Positions 30,310 to 39,707 of a stretch of 64,000 nt of DNA are shown here, one piece after another. This DNA comes from Calothrix brevissima NIES-22. GTDB lineage: Bacteria; Cyanobacteriota; Cyanobacteriia; Cyanobacteriales; Nostocaceae. The notes beneath the pieces were generated by a model, which was not told the origin of the DNA, did no database searches, and was given only the letters and a program-made list of their open reading frames with translations. A program made the position numbers and the translations under genes. The DNA lies in NCBI RefSeq assembly GCF_002367995.1, contig NZ_AP018207.1, forward strand, positions 2,711,083-2,775,082, written 5' to 3'. Numbering within the stretch: the first letter of the stretch is position 1; every line of letters begins with the position of its first letter.

Positions 30310-30507
30310 ATGTTTGACGGATTCTGGGATAACGTCTTTCGCTACCCCCGCTACTTAATTACCATCCTCGCCGGGATTTTTTTGAATACATTTGAACCTT
30401 TGTTTCCACTGTTGAAACGCCCAATCACCTTGATTCCTCTCATTGGGTTATTGTTTGGCGGTTTGGCCTTTATTACTTTTACCCTGCGCGCTATGCTGGG
30501 CTATTAA
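30310..30507 (+). CDS. DUF751 (Ycf33-like) small membrane protein
   Basis: 65 residues, two hydrophobic segments: FRYPRYLITILAGIFLNTF and LIPLIGLLFGGLAFITFTL. Matches the short DUF751/Ycf33 family conserved in cyanobacteria and plastids. Its usual neighbour in cyanobacteria is rbfA, as here (120 bases downstream). Function not established; probably thylakoid or cytoplasmic membrane. Confidence 0.88.
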   Translation: MFDGFWDNVFRYPRYLITILAGIFLNTFEPLFPLLKRPITLIPLIGLLFGGLAFITFTLRAMLGY

Positions 30508-30537
30508 GTAAAATCTAGGTTGGGGCTATAGGGGGTT

Positions 30538-30560
30538 TTGCCCTACAGTCTGTAGGGCAA
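30538..30560. repeat. Hairpin between DUF751 gene and rbfA
   Basis: ttgccctaca-gtc-tgtagggcaa is a perfect stem of ten base pairs with a three-base loop. It has no T-tract after it, so it is a dispersed repeat or a processing hairpin rather than a clear terminator. Confidence 0.6.
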
Positions 30561-30626
30561 GCGCTATCGTCCCAAATTTCTCTCTATTGTTATGTTGTAC
30601 AACCTCTGTGAGGAGGCAAAATTTTT

Positions 30627-31049
30627 ATGGCTACAAATCGCCGCGTTTCCCGCGTTGCTGAATTAATCAAACGGGAAGTTAGCCAAATGTTACTCAACGG
30701 TATCAAAGATGACCGCGTGGGGACAGGAATGGTAAGTGTTACAGATGTTGATGTCTCTGGGGATCTACAACATGCCAAAATTTACGTCAGTATTTATGGC
30801 ACAGAAGAAGCCAAAGCAGAAACAATGGCTGGCTTAAGGTCGGCTACAGGTTTTGTACGCAGTGAACTTGGGGCGCGGGTAAGGCTACGCCGCACCCCAG
30901 AAGTAATTTTTATAGAAGACGATTCTTTAGAACGCGGTACAAGAGTTTTGACGCTGTTGAATCAACTCAAGACTGAACATGAACGCCCATCCGCAAATGT
31001 GTCAGGAGAGGATGACAATGCTGACGATGAGGATGATGAATTCGCGTAA
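30627..31049 (+). CDS. rbfA: Ribosome-binding factor A
   Basis: 140 residues, the KH-like RbfA that binds the 5' helix of 16S rRNA during 30S maturation and cold adaptation. Motifs: [50 protein letters not shown] (across ~24-54), [20 protein letters not shown] gaggagg site lies 12-18 bases before the ATG. The acidic C-terminal tail ([12 protein letters not shown]) is common in cyanobacteria. Confidence 0.96.
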   Translation: MATNRRVSRVAELIKREVSQMLLNGIKDDRVGTGMVSVTDVDVSGDLQHAKIYVSIYGTEEAKAETMAGLRSATGFVRSELGARVRLRRTPEVIFIEDDSLERGTRVLTLLNQLKTEHERPSANVSGEDDNADDEDDEFA

Positions 31050-31839
31050 TCAGTCATTTAAACAACAAAGTAACTTCTGGAACAATTAACTGCGGAAAAT
31101 TCGCTCATCAGTTTACAGACGTAACTAGAGAGCGTCTGTTTTAATGTGACTATGGATAGGGGATAGGCACTAGGAGGACAAGGAGGACAAGGGGGACAAG
31201 GAGGAAGAATGACCCCCCATGCCCAATGACGCCAGTTGCTACCCTGCGGGAAGCCGCTCCGCGTCTACAACGCGGGAAACCCGCGCAACGCACTGGCTCC
31301 CCAATGCCCCATGCCCCATGCCCATCTTTAAGAAATAATTAACAGATGAAAGGCTGTATGATTTCCTGATGTACTTTAACCTAATACTTTGCAACAGTTT
31401 ATACTCTAATTTCTGCAAGAGATTACTGCATACTAAGGAATAGGTATGAGATATTTTCATGCTTTATTATGGGTTTTTCTATGATTGACTGTCTTGAACA
31501 TAGCAATTAGGCAAATTGGGGAATGGCAATTGTTACTTTTGCTTCATCCCTAATACCTCATACCTATTTGCATATATGGTGATGAAATTATTTCAGATCC
31601 ACTACATAGCAGGTAATGTTGACTACCCTGTTATGCTTATATGAAGCATATTTAGCCACAATGTCAGAATATGTTGACTTTCTTTACATTTCTTAAGATA
31701 ATTTGAGGGTATGTAGCGTCAAAATGAAATAAGTTCCGTATAGCAAACTACAAAACCTTAGCTACGAGTCTATTGTTGTCATGTTTGTTCCATCTAAATA
31801 TCGGGAACACTATCTACGTGTAATTTGTGAGTAAAAATC
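31050..31839. other. Long intergenic region with repeats
   Basis: Contains short tandem aggacaagg runs (31172-31204), a GC-rich interspersed element (31242-31290: ctgcgggaagccgctccgcg, then cgcgggaaacccgcg) and tandem ccccatg copies (31304-31323). Bases 31400-31839 are AT-rich, with nothing recognised apart from the presumed promoter of the next gene. Confidence 0.5.
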
Positions 31840-32076
31840 ATGAGTGTGAATACGGTGCCCTCTATCAGTTACTATTCTTTGGATGTAATTCAAGACGAAG
31901 CACGCCGACTAGTTGAGAAGGGAATGGTGAGCCGGCAACAGCCAATATATACACTCTGCCAATACATCCCTGCCAGAGAGTGGGTTTGCGTTGAATGTGA
32001 ATTAGAAAAATGTGATTTTTTGTTACGCGATCGCATTGGCGATCTGATTGGTCGTGAAGAATGGGATAACGACTAA
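31840..32076 (+). CDS. DUF4327 family small protein
   Basis: 78 residues. Very conserved cyanobacterial family: YSLDVIQDEARRLVEKGMVSRQQPIYTL, then CQYIPAREWVCVECELE and DRIGDLIGREEW. Cys residues in WVCVECELEKCDF could bind metal. Function unknown. The gene sits alone, with a terminator-like hairpin 240 bases downstream. Confidence 0.88.
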   Translation: MSVNTVPSISYYSLDVIQDEARRLVEKGMVSRQQPIYTLCQYIPAREWVCVECELEKCDFLLRDRIGDLIGREEWDND

Positions 32077-32317
32077 TCAATTAGTAAATTTCTGATGTGG
32101 ACTCAATTACAGATTTTGGATTGAGAGCCGAATTTGCGGGATAATCTCTGATTTTCACCATGATTACTCCAAATCCAGCATCTTTAATTCCCGTTCAAAC
32201 AGAAGTATTAAAGTCTGATTTATACAAGCTTTTTTTTAGTAGCGATCGCATCGGTAATCAATTCTCACTTATATTCTGATATCTCCGATGTCGCCAGTAT
32301 AGTATGTAGTTTCCCTA

Positions 32318-32358
32318 ACCGGGGCAGTTTTTTATTGTAGACTGCTCCGGTAATTTTT
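32318..32358. terminator. Bidirectional terminator-like hairpin
   Basis: accggggcagt (32318-32328) pairs with actgctccggt (32341-32351), with one G-U pair. A run of T follows on the plus strand (aattttt), and A-rich sequence on the inner side serves the minus strand less well. It lies between the convergent DUF4327 gene and the 117-residue unknown gene. Confidence 0.7.
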
Positions 32359-32386
32359 CGCTAAAAGCCTTTCCCAGTAAACAAAC

Positions 32387-32740
32387 TTAGCCAACTTGCT
32401 CTAAGTATTGGTTAACGTCTTCTATAACGCGAGTGAGTTCTGCTTCTGTGGTTAAGCGAATATTTAAATCGCGGATGGTAAGCAATACTTTAGCAGCGAA
32501 GGGTGTCGGCCAAATATTTGGATTACAGAAAATTTCTAAAAATACTTCACCCGTGTAGCGATATTCTACGGGAGGCTGGGGAGTGACTTTTCCGCCCCCT
32601 GGAGTCGTTTTAGCGGCGACAGTTTTGAGCCGAGATACCAATTCTTCTAAAGCTGCTTTTAATTCCTGTGCGGCTTGGGGTGAAAAACTGAAGGAAACAG
32701 AACCTTCTACCAAGTTCAATGTTAGGGGTATGGAAGACAT
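32387..32740 (-). CDS. Hypothetical protein (cyanobacterial)
   Basis: 117 residues, unrecognised family. N-terminal beta-rich part (IPLTLNLVEGSVSFSFSPQA), a helix (ELKAALEELVSRLKTVA), a Gly/Pro linker, and a C-terminal part FLEIFCNPNIWPTPFAAKVL ... TEAELTRVIEDVNQYLEQV. No signal peptide. Convergent with the DUF4327 gene. Open-frame length and amino-acid composition support a real gene. Confidence 0.75.
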   Translation of the reverse strand: MSSIPLTLNLVEGSVSFSFSPQAAQELKAALEELVSRLKTVAAKTTPGGGKVTPQPPVEYRYTGEVFLEIFCNPNIWPTPFAAKVLLTIRDLNIRLTTEAELTRVIEDVNQYLEQVG

Positions 32741-33259
32741 AAGCTATAAATTCAGCTTGATTAATAATTAATCATGGTACTGGAATTGGGGCATCCCTTC
32801 TCTGCGAGACGCTACGCGAACGGCTTCGCTCAGGGCGAGTGGGCATGGGGCATTGGGCATTGCAAGAAAGATGTGTAAGCTATTGTGCTTTTAAGTTGCA
32901 CAATCCATCATGAAGGCTGTTGAGTATTCACAGTCAACGGTTAACGGTTAACAGTCAACAGTCAACAGTGTTATGCAATTTAGACGCGCATTAGCTTATG
33001 TGATGCTTGTTTGATTGATTACATATGTATCTGAGTTAACAATATGGCATGGACAGAAAGGATGTCATGACAAAACATCGTTTCTTATTGCTGTATTCTG
33101 CATGATGCATAAGTTAGGCTGCATCCAGTTAGCACCTGCGTTCTAGATGTTTTGGGTGAAAAAATATAAACAAACTCAGTTTTTATACGGATTAACTATG
33201 TTTTGATGAGTATATGTGGAATGGAAACGATATGAAAGATTAGTGAGAGAGGTAGCGTG
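32741..33259. other. Intergenic region with repeats
   Basis: Contains a GC-rich interspersed element (32796-32845: ctctgcgagacgctacgcga, then acggcttcgctcaggg), a tandem gggcatt run (32842-32860) and heptamers of the caacagt type (32930-32970). Bases 32970-33259 hold nothing I recognise. Confidence 0.55.
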
Positions 33260-33517
33260 ATGAAATATGTTTCTTGGAATACTCTGTCTCGAACTGCTAT
33301 GAGTGGCTTTTATGGGCACGGAAGAGGTGCAGTTTACTTGTCTCACGATGGCAATGTACATTATTGCTGGGAAGGTCAGATATCTTTAGCAGTTTTGTTT
33401 TACGATCCTGAGACTGAGTTTGTTTTGGTAAAAGAGTGGCAGAATCCCGATAACCAAACTATTCATATTGCTACCGCGATCATGCCTTTAGCGTCAAATG
33501 TCGTTTTACAGTTTTAG
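33260..33517 (+). CDS. Small hypothetical protein
   Basis: 85 residues from ATG 33260; the GTG three bases upstream is an alternative. There is an agagagg sequence ahead. Composition: NTLSRTAMSGFYGHGRGAVY, SHDGNVHYCWEGQISLAVLFYD. It looks like a small beta-rich domain; family not recognised. Short and alone, so only moderate confidence that it is expressed. Confidence 0.5.
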   Translation: MKYVSWNTLSRTAMSGFYGHGRGAVYLSHDGNVHYCWEGQISLAVLFYDPETEFVLVKEWQNPDNQTIHIATAIMPLASNVVLQF

Positions 33518-33721
33518 AATTATTTCTGCCCGCTTTTACTAAATCTAGATTTTCTCTGTGTCGTCTGGAGAAGTTTTAGTAATTGATGTGGGGCTAAAAA
33601 CTGTCTTTACAAGTTTTAATAGTCTTTGTCTAAAGTCCGAAGTTTTAATTCGTAATTCGTAATTACAATGTTGGTGAATTGGAGAGGATAAGAAAGTATA
33701 AGTAATGTAAATTTTTGTAAA

Positions 33722-33767
33722 GCGATCGCTCTTTTTTATTGCGTTAGAGAACTAGAGAGCGATCGCC
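33722..33767. terminator. Inverted repeat of HIP1-type sequence beyond the bchE-like gene
   Basis: gcgatcgctct (33722-33732) and its inverse agagcgatcgc (33757-33767) form an 11-bp stem around 24 bases. It lies just after the 3' end of the minus-strand tetrapyrrole cluster and could end its transcript; no strong U-tract. Confidence 0.4.
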
Positions 33768-33776
33768 TGAGGTAAG

Positions 33777-35432
33777 TTAGATTTTCATGCTGGTAACATC
33801 TTCTTGATCGCCATGATATTCTAAATCGTTGGGTGCGCCACAAGCAGAAATCTCGCTGACATCGTTGGGTGCGCCACAAGCGGAAATTTCGCCGATATTG
33901 CCAGTAAAATTCACATCGGCTGATAATTCTGGATGCTGTTGTTTGCGTTTAGCGATTTCTTCAACAGTGAGAATTTTGGACTTATCAAAACCTAACTCGA
34001 TTTCGGTATGCAGTCCTTTATATTTCACCCGTTTGAGGTTGTAGAAACGTTTGTTAAGGGTAGTTTGAGCAAAAGCCTTTAAGCAGCCTAACAGATATTT
34101 GCGCTTGAAGGGATCTTTGACAAACCAATATTCAAGGGTTTTGCGCATATAAAACCGCGCGTAGTTCCGCAACACGCCTTTGAGAACTTCTTCCCGTTCC
34201 ATTGCGGTGGGCTTCATGATGGGCGTGACAAAGTTATATTGAGAATAATCTCGAACTTCGACGCGATCGCCTAATTCCTGAAATAATTCCGAAAATGGCC
34301 AAGGTGTGAACATATTCCAGTTCACCATGTCTGGTTCCCAATCCAGCGCCATTTTATAAGTTTGCTCAATTGTCTCCGGGGTTTCGTTCTCTAAACCCAT
34401 AATAAATTGAGCTTCTGCAACCATTCCATTTTGTTTTAATAGTTGAATCGCCCGCTTATTCTGTTCGATTGTGGTTTCTTTACGGAACAAATTCAACTTT
34501 AATTGGGCGGCTGCTTCTGTACCTAAAGAAACGTGAACTAATCCAGCTTTGCGGTACAGGGGTAATTCTTTTTCATCGCGCAAAATATCTGTAACGCGGG
34601 TGTTGATTCCCCAATGTACGCCTAAATTGCGTTCGATTAATTCGTTACATAACGCAATAAATTTGGGTTTGTTGATTGTTGGTTCTTCGTCAGCCAGAAT
34701 GAAAAAGCCTACCTTATGCTTTTTCACCAAAATTTCAATTTCATCCACAAAGCGCTTAGGCGAACCGGAACGGTATTTACGCCAGAATTTCCATTGCGAA
34801 CAAAAACGACAAGTAAATGGACATCCTCTCGCATAGTTAGGTACAGCTACGCGCACATTCAGAGGAGTGTAAATATATTTCTTCCAGTCTAAAAGATCCC
34901 AATCTGGGGTGAGGGTATCCAAGTCAGCAATGGGGGGATGGGCTGGTGTAGCCACGACTTTACCATCTTCCAGAAAGGCTATACCTAAAATATTACGGCG
35001 ATCGCTCTCATCTGTACCATTTGCGATCGCGCGTAGTAAATTAACTGTAATCTCTTCACCTTCACCGCGAATAATATAATCTACCCAAGGTGCTTCATGC
35101 AGCACTTCATTATACATATAGGTAGGATGAACCCCGCCCATAATTGTCTTCGCATTCGGGCAAACTTGCTTAACAATTTGTAGCGTGATTTGTGATTGAT
35201 AAATCATCGGCGTAATCGCCGTTGCTAACACCACATCTGGTTGATGTTGAGCGATAATTCCTGCTAAGACATCATCAGGAATATAGTCTGTCATCGCATC
35301 AACAAATCGGATATCGGTAAAGCCAGCTTGTTTTAAAGCTCCACCAACATAAGGAACCCAACTAGGTGGCCAATTTCCAGCAATTTCCGCACCACCTGAA
35401 TGATAGTTGGGCTGAATCATCATGATACGCAT
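33777..35432 (-). CDS. bchE: BchE-type B12/radical SAM Mg-protoporphyrin monomethyl ester cyclase
   Basis: 551 residues. Cobalamin-binding N-domain (IMMIQPNYHSGGAEIAGNWP; MGGVHPTYMYNEVLHEAPWVDYII), then the radical SAM cluster CPFTCRFCSQW with Cys204, Cys208 and Cys211. The order is that of BchE, which forms the isocyclic ring of chlorophyll without O2. Cyanobacterial homologues exist, but their catalytic role is less certain than in purple bacteria. It is the last gene of a minus-strand cluster with heme oxygenase and hemN. The C-terminus carries a duplicated 12-residue unit ending EISACGAPND encoded by a 36-bp repeat, absent from the conserved core. Confidence 0.85.
   Translation of the reverse strand: MRIMMIQPNYHSGGAEIAGNWPPSWVPYVGGALKQAGFTDIRFVDAMTDYIPDDVLAGIIAQHQPDVVLATAITPMIYQSQITLQIVKQVCPNAKTIMGGVHPTYMYNEVLHEAPWVDYIIRGEGEEITVNLLRAIANGTDESDRRNILGIAFLEDGKVVATPAHPPIADLDTLTPDWDLLDWKKYIYTPLNVRVAVPNYARGCPFTCRFCSQWKFWRKYRSGSPKRFVDEIEILVKKHKVGFFILADEEPTINKPKFIALCNELIERNLGVHWGINTRVTDILRDEKELPLYRKAGLVHVSLGTEAAAQLKLNLFRKETTIEQNKRAIQLLKQNGMVAEAQFIMGLENETPETIEQTYKMALDWEPDMVNWNMFTPWPFSELFQELGDRVEVRDYSQYNFVTPIMKPTAMEREEVLKGVLRNYARFYMRKTLEYWFVKDPFKRKYLLGCLKAFAQTTLNKRFYNLKRVKYKGLHTEIELGFDKSKILTVEEIAKRKQQHPELSADVNFTGNIGEISACGAPNDVSEISACGAPNDLEYHGDQEDVTSMKI
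33826..33897 (-). repeat. 36-bp direct repeat inside the bchE-like 3' end
   Basis: Two copies start at 33826 and 33862 (tcgttgggtgcgccacaagc ...), exactly 36 bases apart, preserving frame. They give two copies of the 12-residue unit containing EISACGAPND close to the C-terminus. Confidence 0.9.
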
Positions 35433-35637
35433 AGTTTTTTTCCTGCTGCTTGAAAGAGGACGAAAGAAAGATGAAGGCAGAGGGCAGAGGGCAGATGGCA
35501 GAGGGAAAGATGTTTTAAAGTCAGCCCTTTTACATTGTCAAAACTATTACGATTTAGTAGTTTTCAATTGTAAAAGAACTGCATTGCCTCTAATTACCTT
35601 CTGCCTCCTGCCTTCTGCCTCCTGCCTTCAAATGCAA

Positions 35638-37035
35638 TTAAATTGCTTTAGAAAAAGCTGCATTTTTTCGCTGTCTGGTATGAGCGTCAAAGATGGAGGC
35701 AATATTTCTAATTAGTAATCTGCCGCTCGGAGTCACCTCAATACCATTGGGAATCATCCGAATTAACCCATCAGCTTCTAGCAATCGCAACTCAGATAAT
35801 TCTCTAGCAAAATATTCATTAAAATCCGTATCAAAAGCTATATGATATTTTTCTTCTACATCATCAATTGACAGGCGGAACTGACACATCAATTCCATAA
35901 TTACAGTCCGCCGCAGAATGTCGTCGCGATTGAGACTGACGCCTTTTTCAATTGGCATGATGCTTGTATCAATTGCTTGATAGTAGCTTTTTAGCTGCTT
36001 AATATTTTGAATATAAACATCATGCAGCATACTAATCGAAGTAATCCCAAAACCAAATAAATCTGATTCAGGTTTTGTGGTGTATCCCTGGAAATTTCTG
36101 TGCAGTTTACCTTCTTGTTGCGCGATGGTTAATTCATCATTGGGTTTAGCAAAGTGATCCATCCCAATAAACCAATAACCATTGTCAGTTAATTCCTCAA
36201 TAGTCATCTTCAGAATATCTAATTTTTCTGAAGCTTGAGGTAATGCTGACTGAGGAATCTTTCTTTGTACAGGCTTCATCCAAGGGACATAAGCAAAGTT
36301 AAATACAGCCACTCTATCGGGATCGAGTTTGATAGTTTTGGCAATTGTATTTTTAAAGGTAGCTAGGCTTTGATAAGGTAAACCATAAATTAAATCCACA
36401 TTCACACTTTCAAATCCTGCATCGCGAATCCAATCCATAACATTGAAGAGCATAGATTCTGGTTGGACGCGATTAATAGCCTCTTGAACTTGGGTATTAA
36501 AGTCTTGAATGCCAAAGCTAATTCTATTAAAGCCTAAGCTTTTGAGGAAAAAGATATAATTTTTATCAACATATCGGGGGTTGATTTCTATGGAGATTTC
36601 CGCATTGTCATCTAGGCGGAAATTTTGATTAATATTGTTCCAAAGAAATTCTACCTGATTTTGATTTAAATAATTTGGCGTTCCTCCTCCCCAATGTAGT
36701 TGATGAACTTGGCGTTTGTCAGAAATTAAGTCAGAAAATTGGCGAATATTCCGCGCTACATAATTGAGATATGGATCGACGATTTCCTTACGTTGGGTAA
36801 TAATTGTGTTGCAACCACAAAAGTAGCAAGCAGTTTCACAAAAAGGAATATGAAAATAGAGAGATAAAGGCGTATTTTTATAATTGCCAACTGCAATAGC
36901 TGTCCGTAAATCCAACTCGCCAAAATTCTCTTTTAACTCTGTTGCTGGTGGATAACTTGTATATCTAGGTAAAGCTTGGTCGTATTTTCTGAGTAACTCC
37001 GAGTTGAATTCTACTGTTTGCGTCGCCAATTTCAT
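35638..37035 (-). CDS. hemN: Oxygen-independent coproporphyrinogen III oxidase
   Basis: 465 residues, the true HemN length. Radical SAM motif FCETACYFCGCN with Cys66, Cys70, Cys73 and the extra Cys75. Further HemN marks: RYTSYPPA near the start, LHWGGGTPNYL, RISFGIQDF, VDLIYGLPYQ, WFIGMDHFAKPNDEL, GYTTKPESDLFGFGITSIS. It converts coproporphyrinogen III to protoporphyrinogen IX without O2. It lies between heme oxygenase and the BchE-type gene, on the same strand. The 205-base gap to bchE and 514-base gap from the heme oxygenase gene contain repeats, so separate promoters are possible. Confidence 0.95.
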   Translation of the reverse strand: MKLATQTVEFNSELLRKYDQALPRYTSYPPATELKENFGELDLRTAIAVGNYKNTPLSLYFHIPFCETACYFCGCNTIITQRKEIVDPYLNYVARNIRQFSDLISDKRQVHQLHWGGGTPNYLNQNQVEFLWNNINQNFRLDDNAEISIEINPRYVDKNYIFFLKSLGFNRISFGIQDFNTQVQEAINRVQPESMLFNVMDWIRDAGFESVNVDLIYGLPYQSLATFKNTIAKTIKLDPDRVAVFNFAYVPWMKPVQRKIPQSALPQASEKLDILKMTIEELTDNGYWFIGMDHFAKPNDELTIAQQEGKLHRNFQGYTTKPESDLFGFGITSISMLHDVYIQNIKQLKSYYQAIDTSIMPIEKGVSLNRDDILRRTVIMELMCQFRLSIDDVEEKYHIAFDTDFNEYFARELSELRLLEADGLIRMIPNGIEVTPSGRLLIRNIASIFDAHTRQRKNAAFSKAI

Positions 37036-37549
37036 GATGCTAGTAACCTTAAATGATTTAATGTCAGTTGTCAGTTGTCAGTTGTCAGTTGTCAGTTGTC
37101 AGTTGTCAGTTGTCAGTTGTTATTTTTATTTATTATTTGTGCCCTCATCACCATATTTCCAGTCAGAGATAACTAGCAACTGGTTCGTATTGCAGAAAAT
37201 TTATGTCATATTTTATGAGTGCAGTTATCTAATTTGTAGAGTCAAGATAGCCACACGAGAAAGATTGACAAAATTTAGACAAAATCAAGGCGTTGCTGCG
37301 AATAAGTATGAATTAGGACTATTTGCTAGACGCAGAGCTAGTACAACATGGCGTAAATAAAGCTACTATTTCAAACAGTCACAAGCATTAATATATTCAC
37401 CTTTTGACTTTTGACTTTTGACTTTTAACTTCCGCGTAGCGGTACTAGAGAGAATAAGAGTTTGAAATATTTAATTTTTGCATTTCATACTCATATTCAG
37501 CAACGCCAAATCTGGAGTTTAACTAAATTATAATTTTCATGGTTGCTGC
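37036..37549. other. Intergenic region with tgtcagt tandem array
   Basis: About eight copies of the heptamer tgtcagt run from 37062 to 37120, near the hemN start (minus strand). A second array ttgactt(t) lies at 37403-37430, followed by an interspersed element tccgcgtagcggta. The open frame over 37240-37360 has no recognisable similarity. Confidence 0.75.
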
Positions 37550-38302
37550 TTATTCAGCCGCTACGAGTCTGATTGCATTATTACCAGGTGAACGTTCGGT
37601 GCTACCGGGTAAATCTTGGCGGGTAATCAAATCAAAAACATGATCCCCAATAGCAGCTTTGACATCTGCTTCTAATTCATGAACAACATTGCGATTGAGT
37701 TCAAATGCATAGTTAGCTTCAGCGATAATTTTCTCCGCTAAAGCATCATCTACAGGTAATGCATTCAAAGCATCGCGATATTTTCCTTTAAATGCTCTGA
37801 TGGCTTCAACTGAAGGTAATTGCTCAAATTCATGAAGTCCAGTTCCTTCATTTTCTGGTAAATCTAGAGCAGAACGGATAATTTTTTTCAAACTTTGTCC
37901 GCCAGATAAATCTCCCATGTAGCGCACATAAGCATGAGCAACTAATAATGCAGGTTCGGTGTTGGCGACTTCATTAATTCGCTCTACATAAACTTTACCT
38001 GCTTCTAGTGCTGAAATTTGCTCGCGCCAGTTTTCACCGTAGTAATAAGCCAAGTCTTTCTCTAAATTGGCTTTACGGTTCAATATAGGAAAATAAATCA
38101 AACTGACTACAGGATGAGTACTATAACGCTGAAGCTGTTCTTCTAGGGCACTATAAACTAAATACAAGTTGGCAATCAGTTTCCGAAAGGGTTCTCTTTC
38201 CACAATCCCTTTGAGGAAACATTTCATAAACGCTGTATTTTCCGCCATTGTATGGGAATGTTTGGTTCCTTCCCGTAACTTGCTTGCTAGATCGGTACTC
38301 AT
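37550..38302 (-). CDS. ho2: Heme oxygenase (biliverdin-forming)
   Basis: About 250 residues from ATG 38302; an ATG two codons upstream is also possible. Opens heme to biliverdin IX-alpha for phycobilins, releasing Fe and CO. Proximal His in LREGTKHSHTMAEN falls at position 17 when the 38302 start is used, matching cyanobacterial HO. The distal-helix YVRYMGDLSGGQSLKKI is intact. Grouping with hemN and an anaerobic cyclase points to the HO2 isoform induced at low oxygen in Synechocystis. HO1 is expected elsewhere. A 12-bp inverted repeat lies 15-20 bases before the start. Confidence 0.93.
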   Translation of the reverse strand: MSTDLASKLREGTKHSHTMAENTAFMKCFLKGIVEREPFRKLIANLYLVYSALEEQLQRYSTHPVVSLIYFPILNRKANLEKDLAYYYGENWREQISALEAGKVYVERINEVANTEPALLVAHAYVRYMGDLSGGQSLKKIIRSALDLPENEGTGLHEFEQLPSVEAIRAFKGKYRDALNALPVDDALAEKIIAEANYAFELNRNVVHELEADVKAAIGDHVFDLITRQDLPGSTERSPGNNAIRLVAAE

Positions 38303-38322
38303 AGTCAATTCCTAACTTCTCA

Positions 38323-38356
38323 ATTATCTATATAACTTTATGGCTATATAGATAAT
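38323..38356. promoter_or_regulatory. 12-10-12 inverted repeat in front of the heme oxygenase gene
   Basis: attatctatata (38323-38334) and tatatagataat (38345-38356) are exact inverse copies around ten bases. The repeat ends 15-21 bases upstream of the start codon. It could be the operator of the low-oxygen tetrapyrrole cluster (the MarR-type activator ChlR governs the corresponding Synechocystis genes) or a 5' RNA hairpin. It overlaps the likely leader, which suits repression or RNA structure better than activation. Confidence 0.55.
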
Positions 38357-38954
38357 CAAATAAACTAAACTTTTCAAAAATTAACCTGAGGTTGGTAACA
38401 CTTACCAAGAAACTCAGAATTGAACGGTAGTCAGGATTACGCCAGATTATTAGCAGATGAAAACTTAGCCCTAGAGCGTTCTTACCTTTGCGATAAAGCC
38501 TGTCTTGGCTGGCTTTGAGGATTACAGCCGAGATTAGCTTTATAACTTGAACCGAGACAATGATTTGTGGAGAACACCGCGCTGTTGCTTTGACAAGCTT
38601 GGCGCTTCATTGATTTTCGGCTAGCATTGGCAATTTATCTTGCGAGGGCTTTACAGAGATTAACCTAATGTTAGATTGCTTAACAGAGAAAATGCATAAC
38701 TGATTTTACCATAGCTTAAATCTAGAGAATTTAGACTAGCTTTGTTGATTTCTATTCCAACTATACTATGGGCGATCGCCTGCCAATACAAAAATACCCG
38801 ATGAGTGATCGCACAATTAATACAGTATATGTGATTTTTTTTAATCTAAACCAAGCAAATATACGAGTTTGAAATTAAAAAATCATGCACAATAAGCATT
38901 GTGCATTGATATCCTAATACTTTTGATTAAAGAGAAAGTATAATTTTCAACTAA
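38357..38954. other. Intergenic region upstream of the tetrapyrrole cluster
   Basis: About 600 bases without a supportable gene; AT-rich, with two GCGATCGC-type sites. Presumably contains the heme oxygenase promoter. Confidence 0.45.
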
Positions 38955-39350
38955 TTACTCTCGTCTATCTGTATAATCTTCAGAAGACTTGGGGTCTAAT
39001 TCCCAACGGCGATCGTCACGTTCTTCTAAAATATCGTTAGTACGGAGAAATGAACGATCATCCATTTCTAGTCCAACGGCTGCTTCTAATTCTTCAGTCA
39101 CATTTTGATCGGGAGTTGGCGCAGTACCGCCTACAGCTTCATCACCCACCGCATCAGCATCTTCCCAATAAGCATCAACATCCCCACCAGTGAGTTCGGG
39201 ACTAGTTTCTGTATATTCTCGCCGTTCTGCTTGCATGGAACGCCCACCGATATTGTATCCTGGTAGGTCTTTGACACCAGTGCCGTAGGATTCAGTAATG
39301 GCTTGGGGTAAATCTTCTGTGTTGATTTGTTGTTGATTATTGTCTGACAT
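38955..39350 (-). CDS. DUF6335 family protein
   Basis: 131 residues from ATG 39350. Acidic, hydrophilic and disordered-looking, with the pattern ITESYGTGVKDLPGYNIGGRSM, TGGDVDAYWEDADAVGDEAV and GGTAPTPDQNVTEELEAAVG seen in DUF6335 proteins of Nostocales. These acidic proteins often sit among stress-response genes, as here. No membrane segment. Function unknown. Confidence 0.75.
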   Translation of the reverse strand: MSDNNQQQINTEDLPQAITESYGTGVKDLPGYNIGGRSMQAERREYTETSPELTGGDVDAYWEDADAVGDEAVGGTAPTPDQNVTEELEAAVGLEMDDRSFLRTNDILEERDDRRWELDPKSSEDYTDRRE

Positions 39351-39707
39351 AATTCTCAAATTTATGGCATCTTCACCATAACCTTTTCTGTAAAAAAGCT
39401 AGTCTAACTAGAGATGTATTACTTTAGAAAGAAAACAATCTATCCCCTGAGAACGACGATAATTTAGTATTTGAACAATAATCTTGTAAATATGAATTCA
39501 TGGTCAAACCCCGTGTAGTTGAAATTATTAGTTATGGGCAATAAGTTAATAAACAAACTATTTTGCTTAACGATTTATTGTTCATAACTGATATTTTATT
39601 CAAGAAAATTAACAGTCTGTGCAATGAAGATTTTTTAAATATGATGATTGCTTTCAACTACATAAATGCTAATTACAGCATTTATTGGGAAACCTCGGAG
39701 GTAGAAA
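39351..39707. other. Divergent promoter region
   Basis: About 350 bases between the divergent DUF6335 and DUF2267 genes. AT-rich, nothing recognised beyond the cggaggt ribosome-binding sequence near 39696-39702. Confidence 0.45.

Noticed and set aside
31239-31460. 73-codon minus-strand frame
   Set aside because: Made largely of interspersed repeat sequence (GSQCVARVSRV), no gene features.
37062-37120. CRISPR-like regular repetition (tgtcagt array), and similar at 48222-48289
   Set aside because: The units are 7 bp with no spacers; these are ordinary short tandem repeats of Nostocales, not CRISPR arrays.
37004-37360. 118-codon open frame overlapping the hemN start
   Set aside because: Much of it is translated heptamer repeat (VSCQLSVVSCQ-type); the rest has no similarity.
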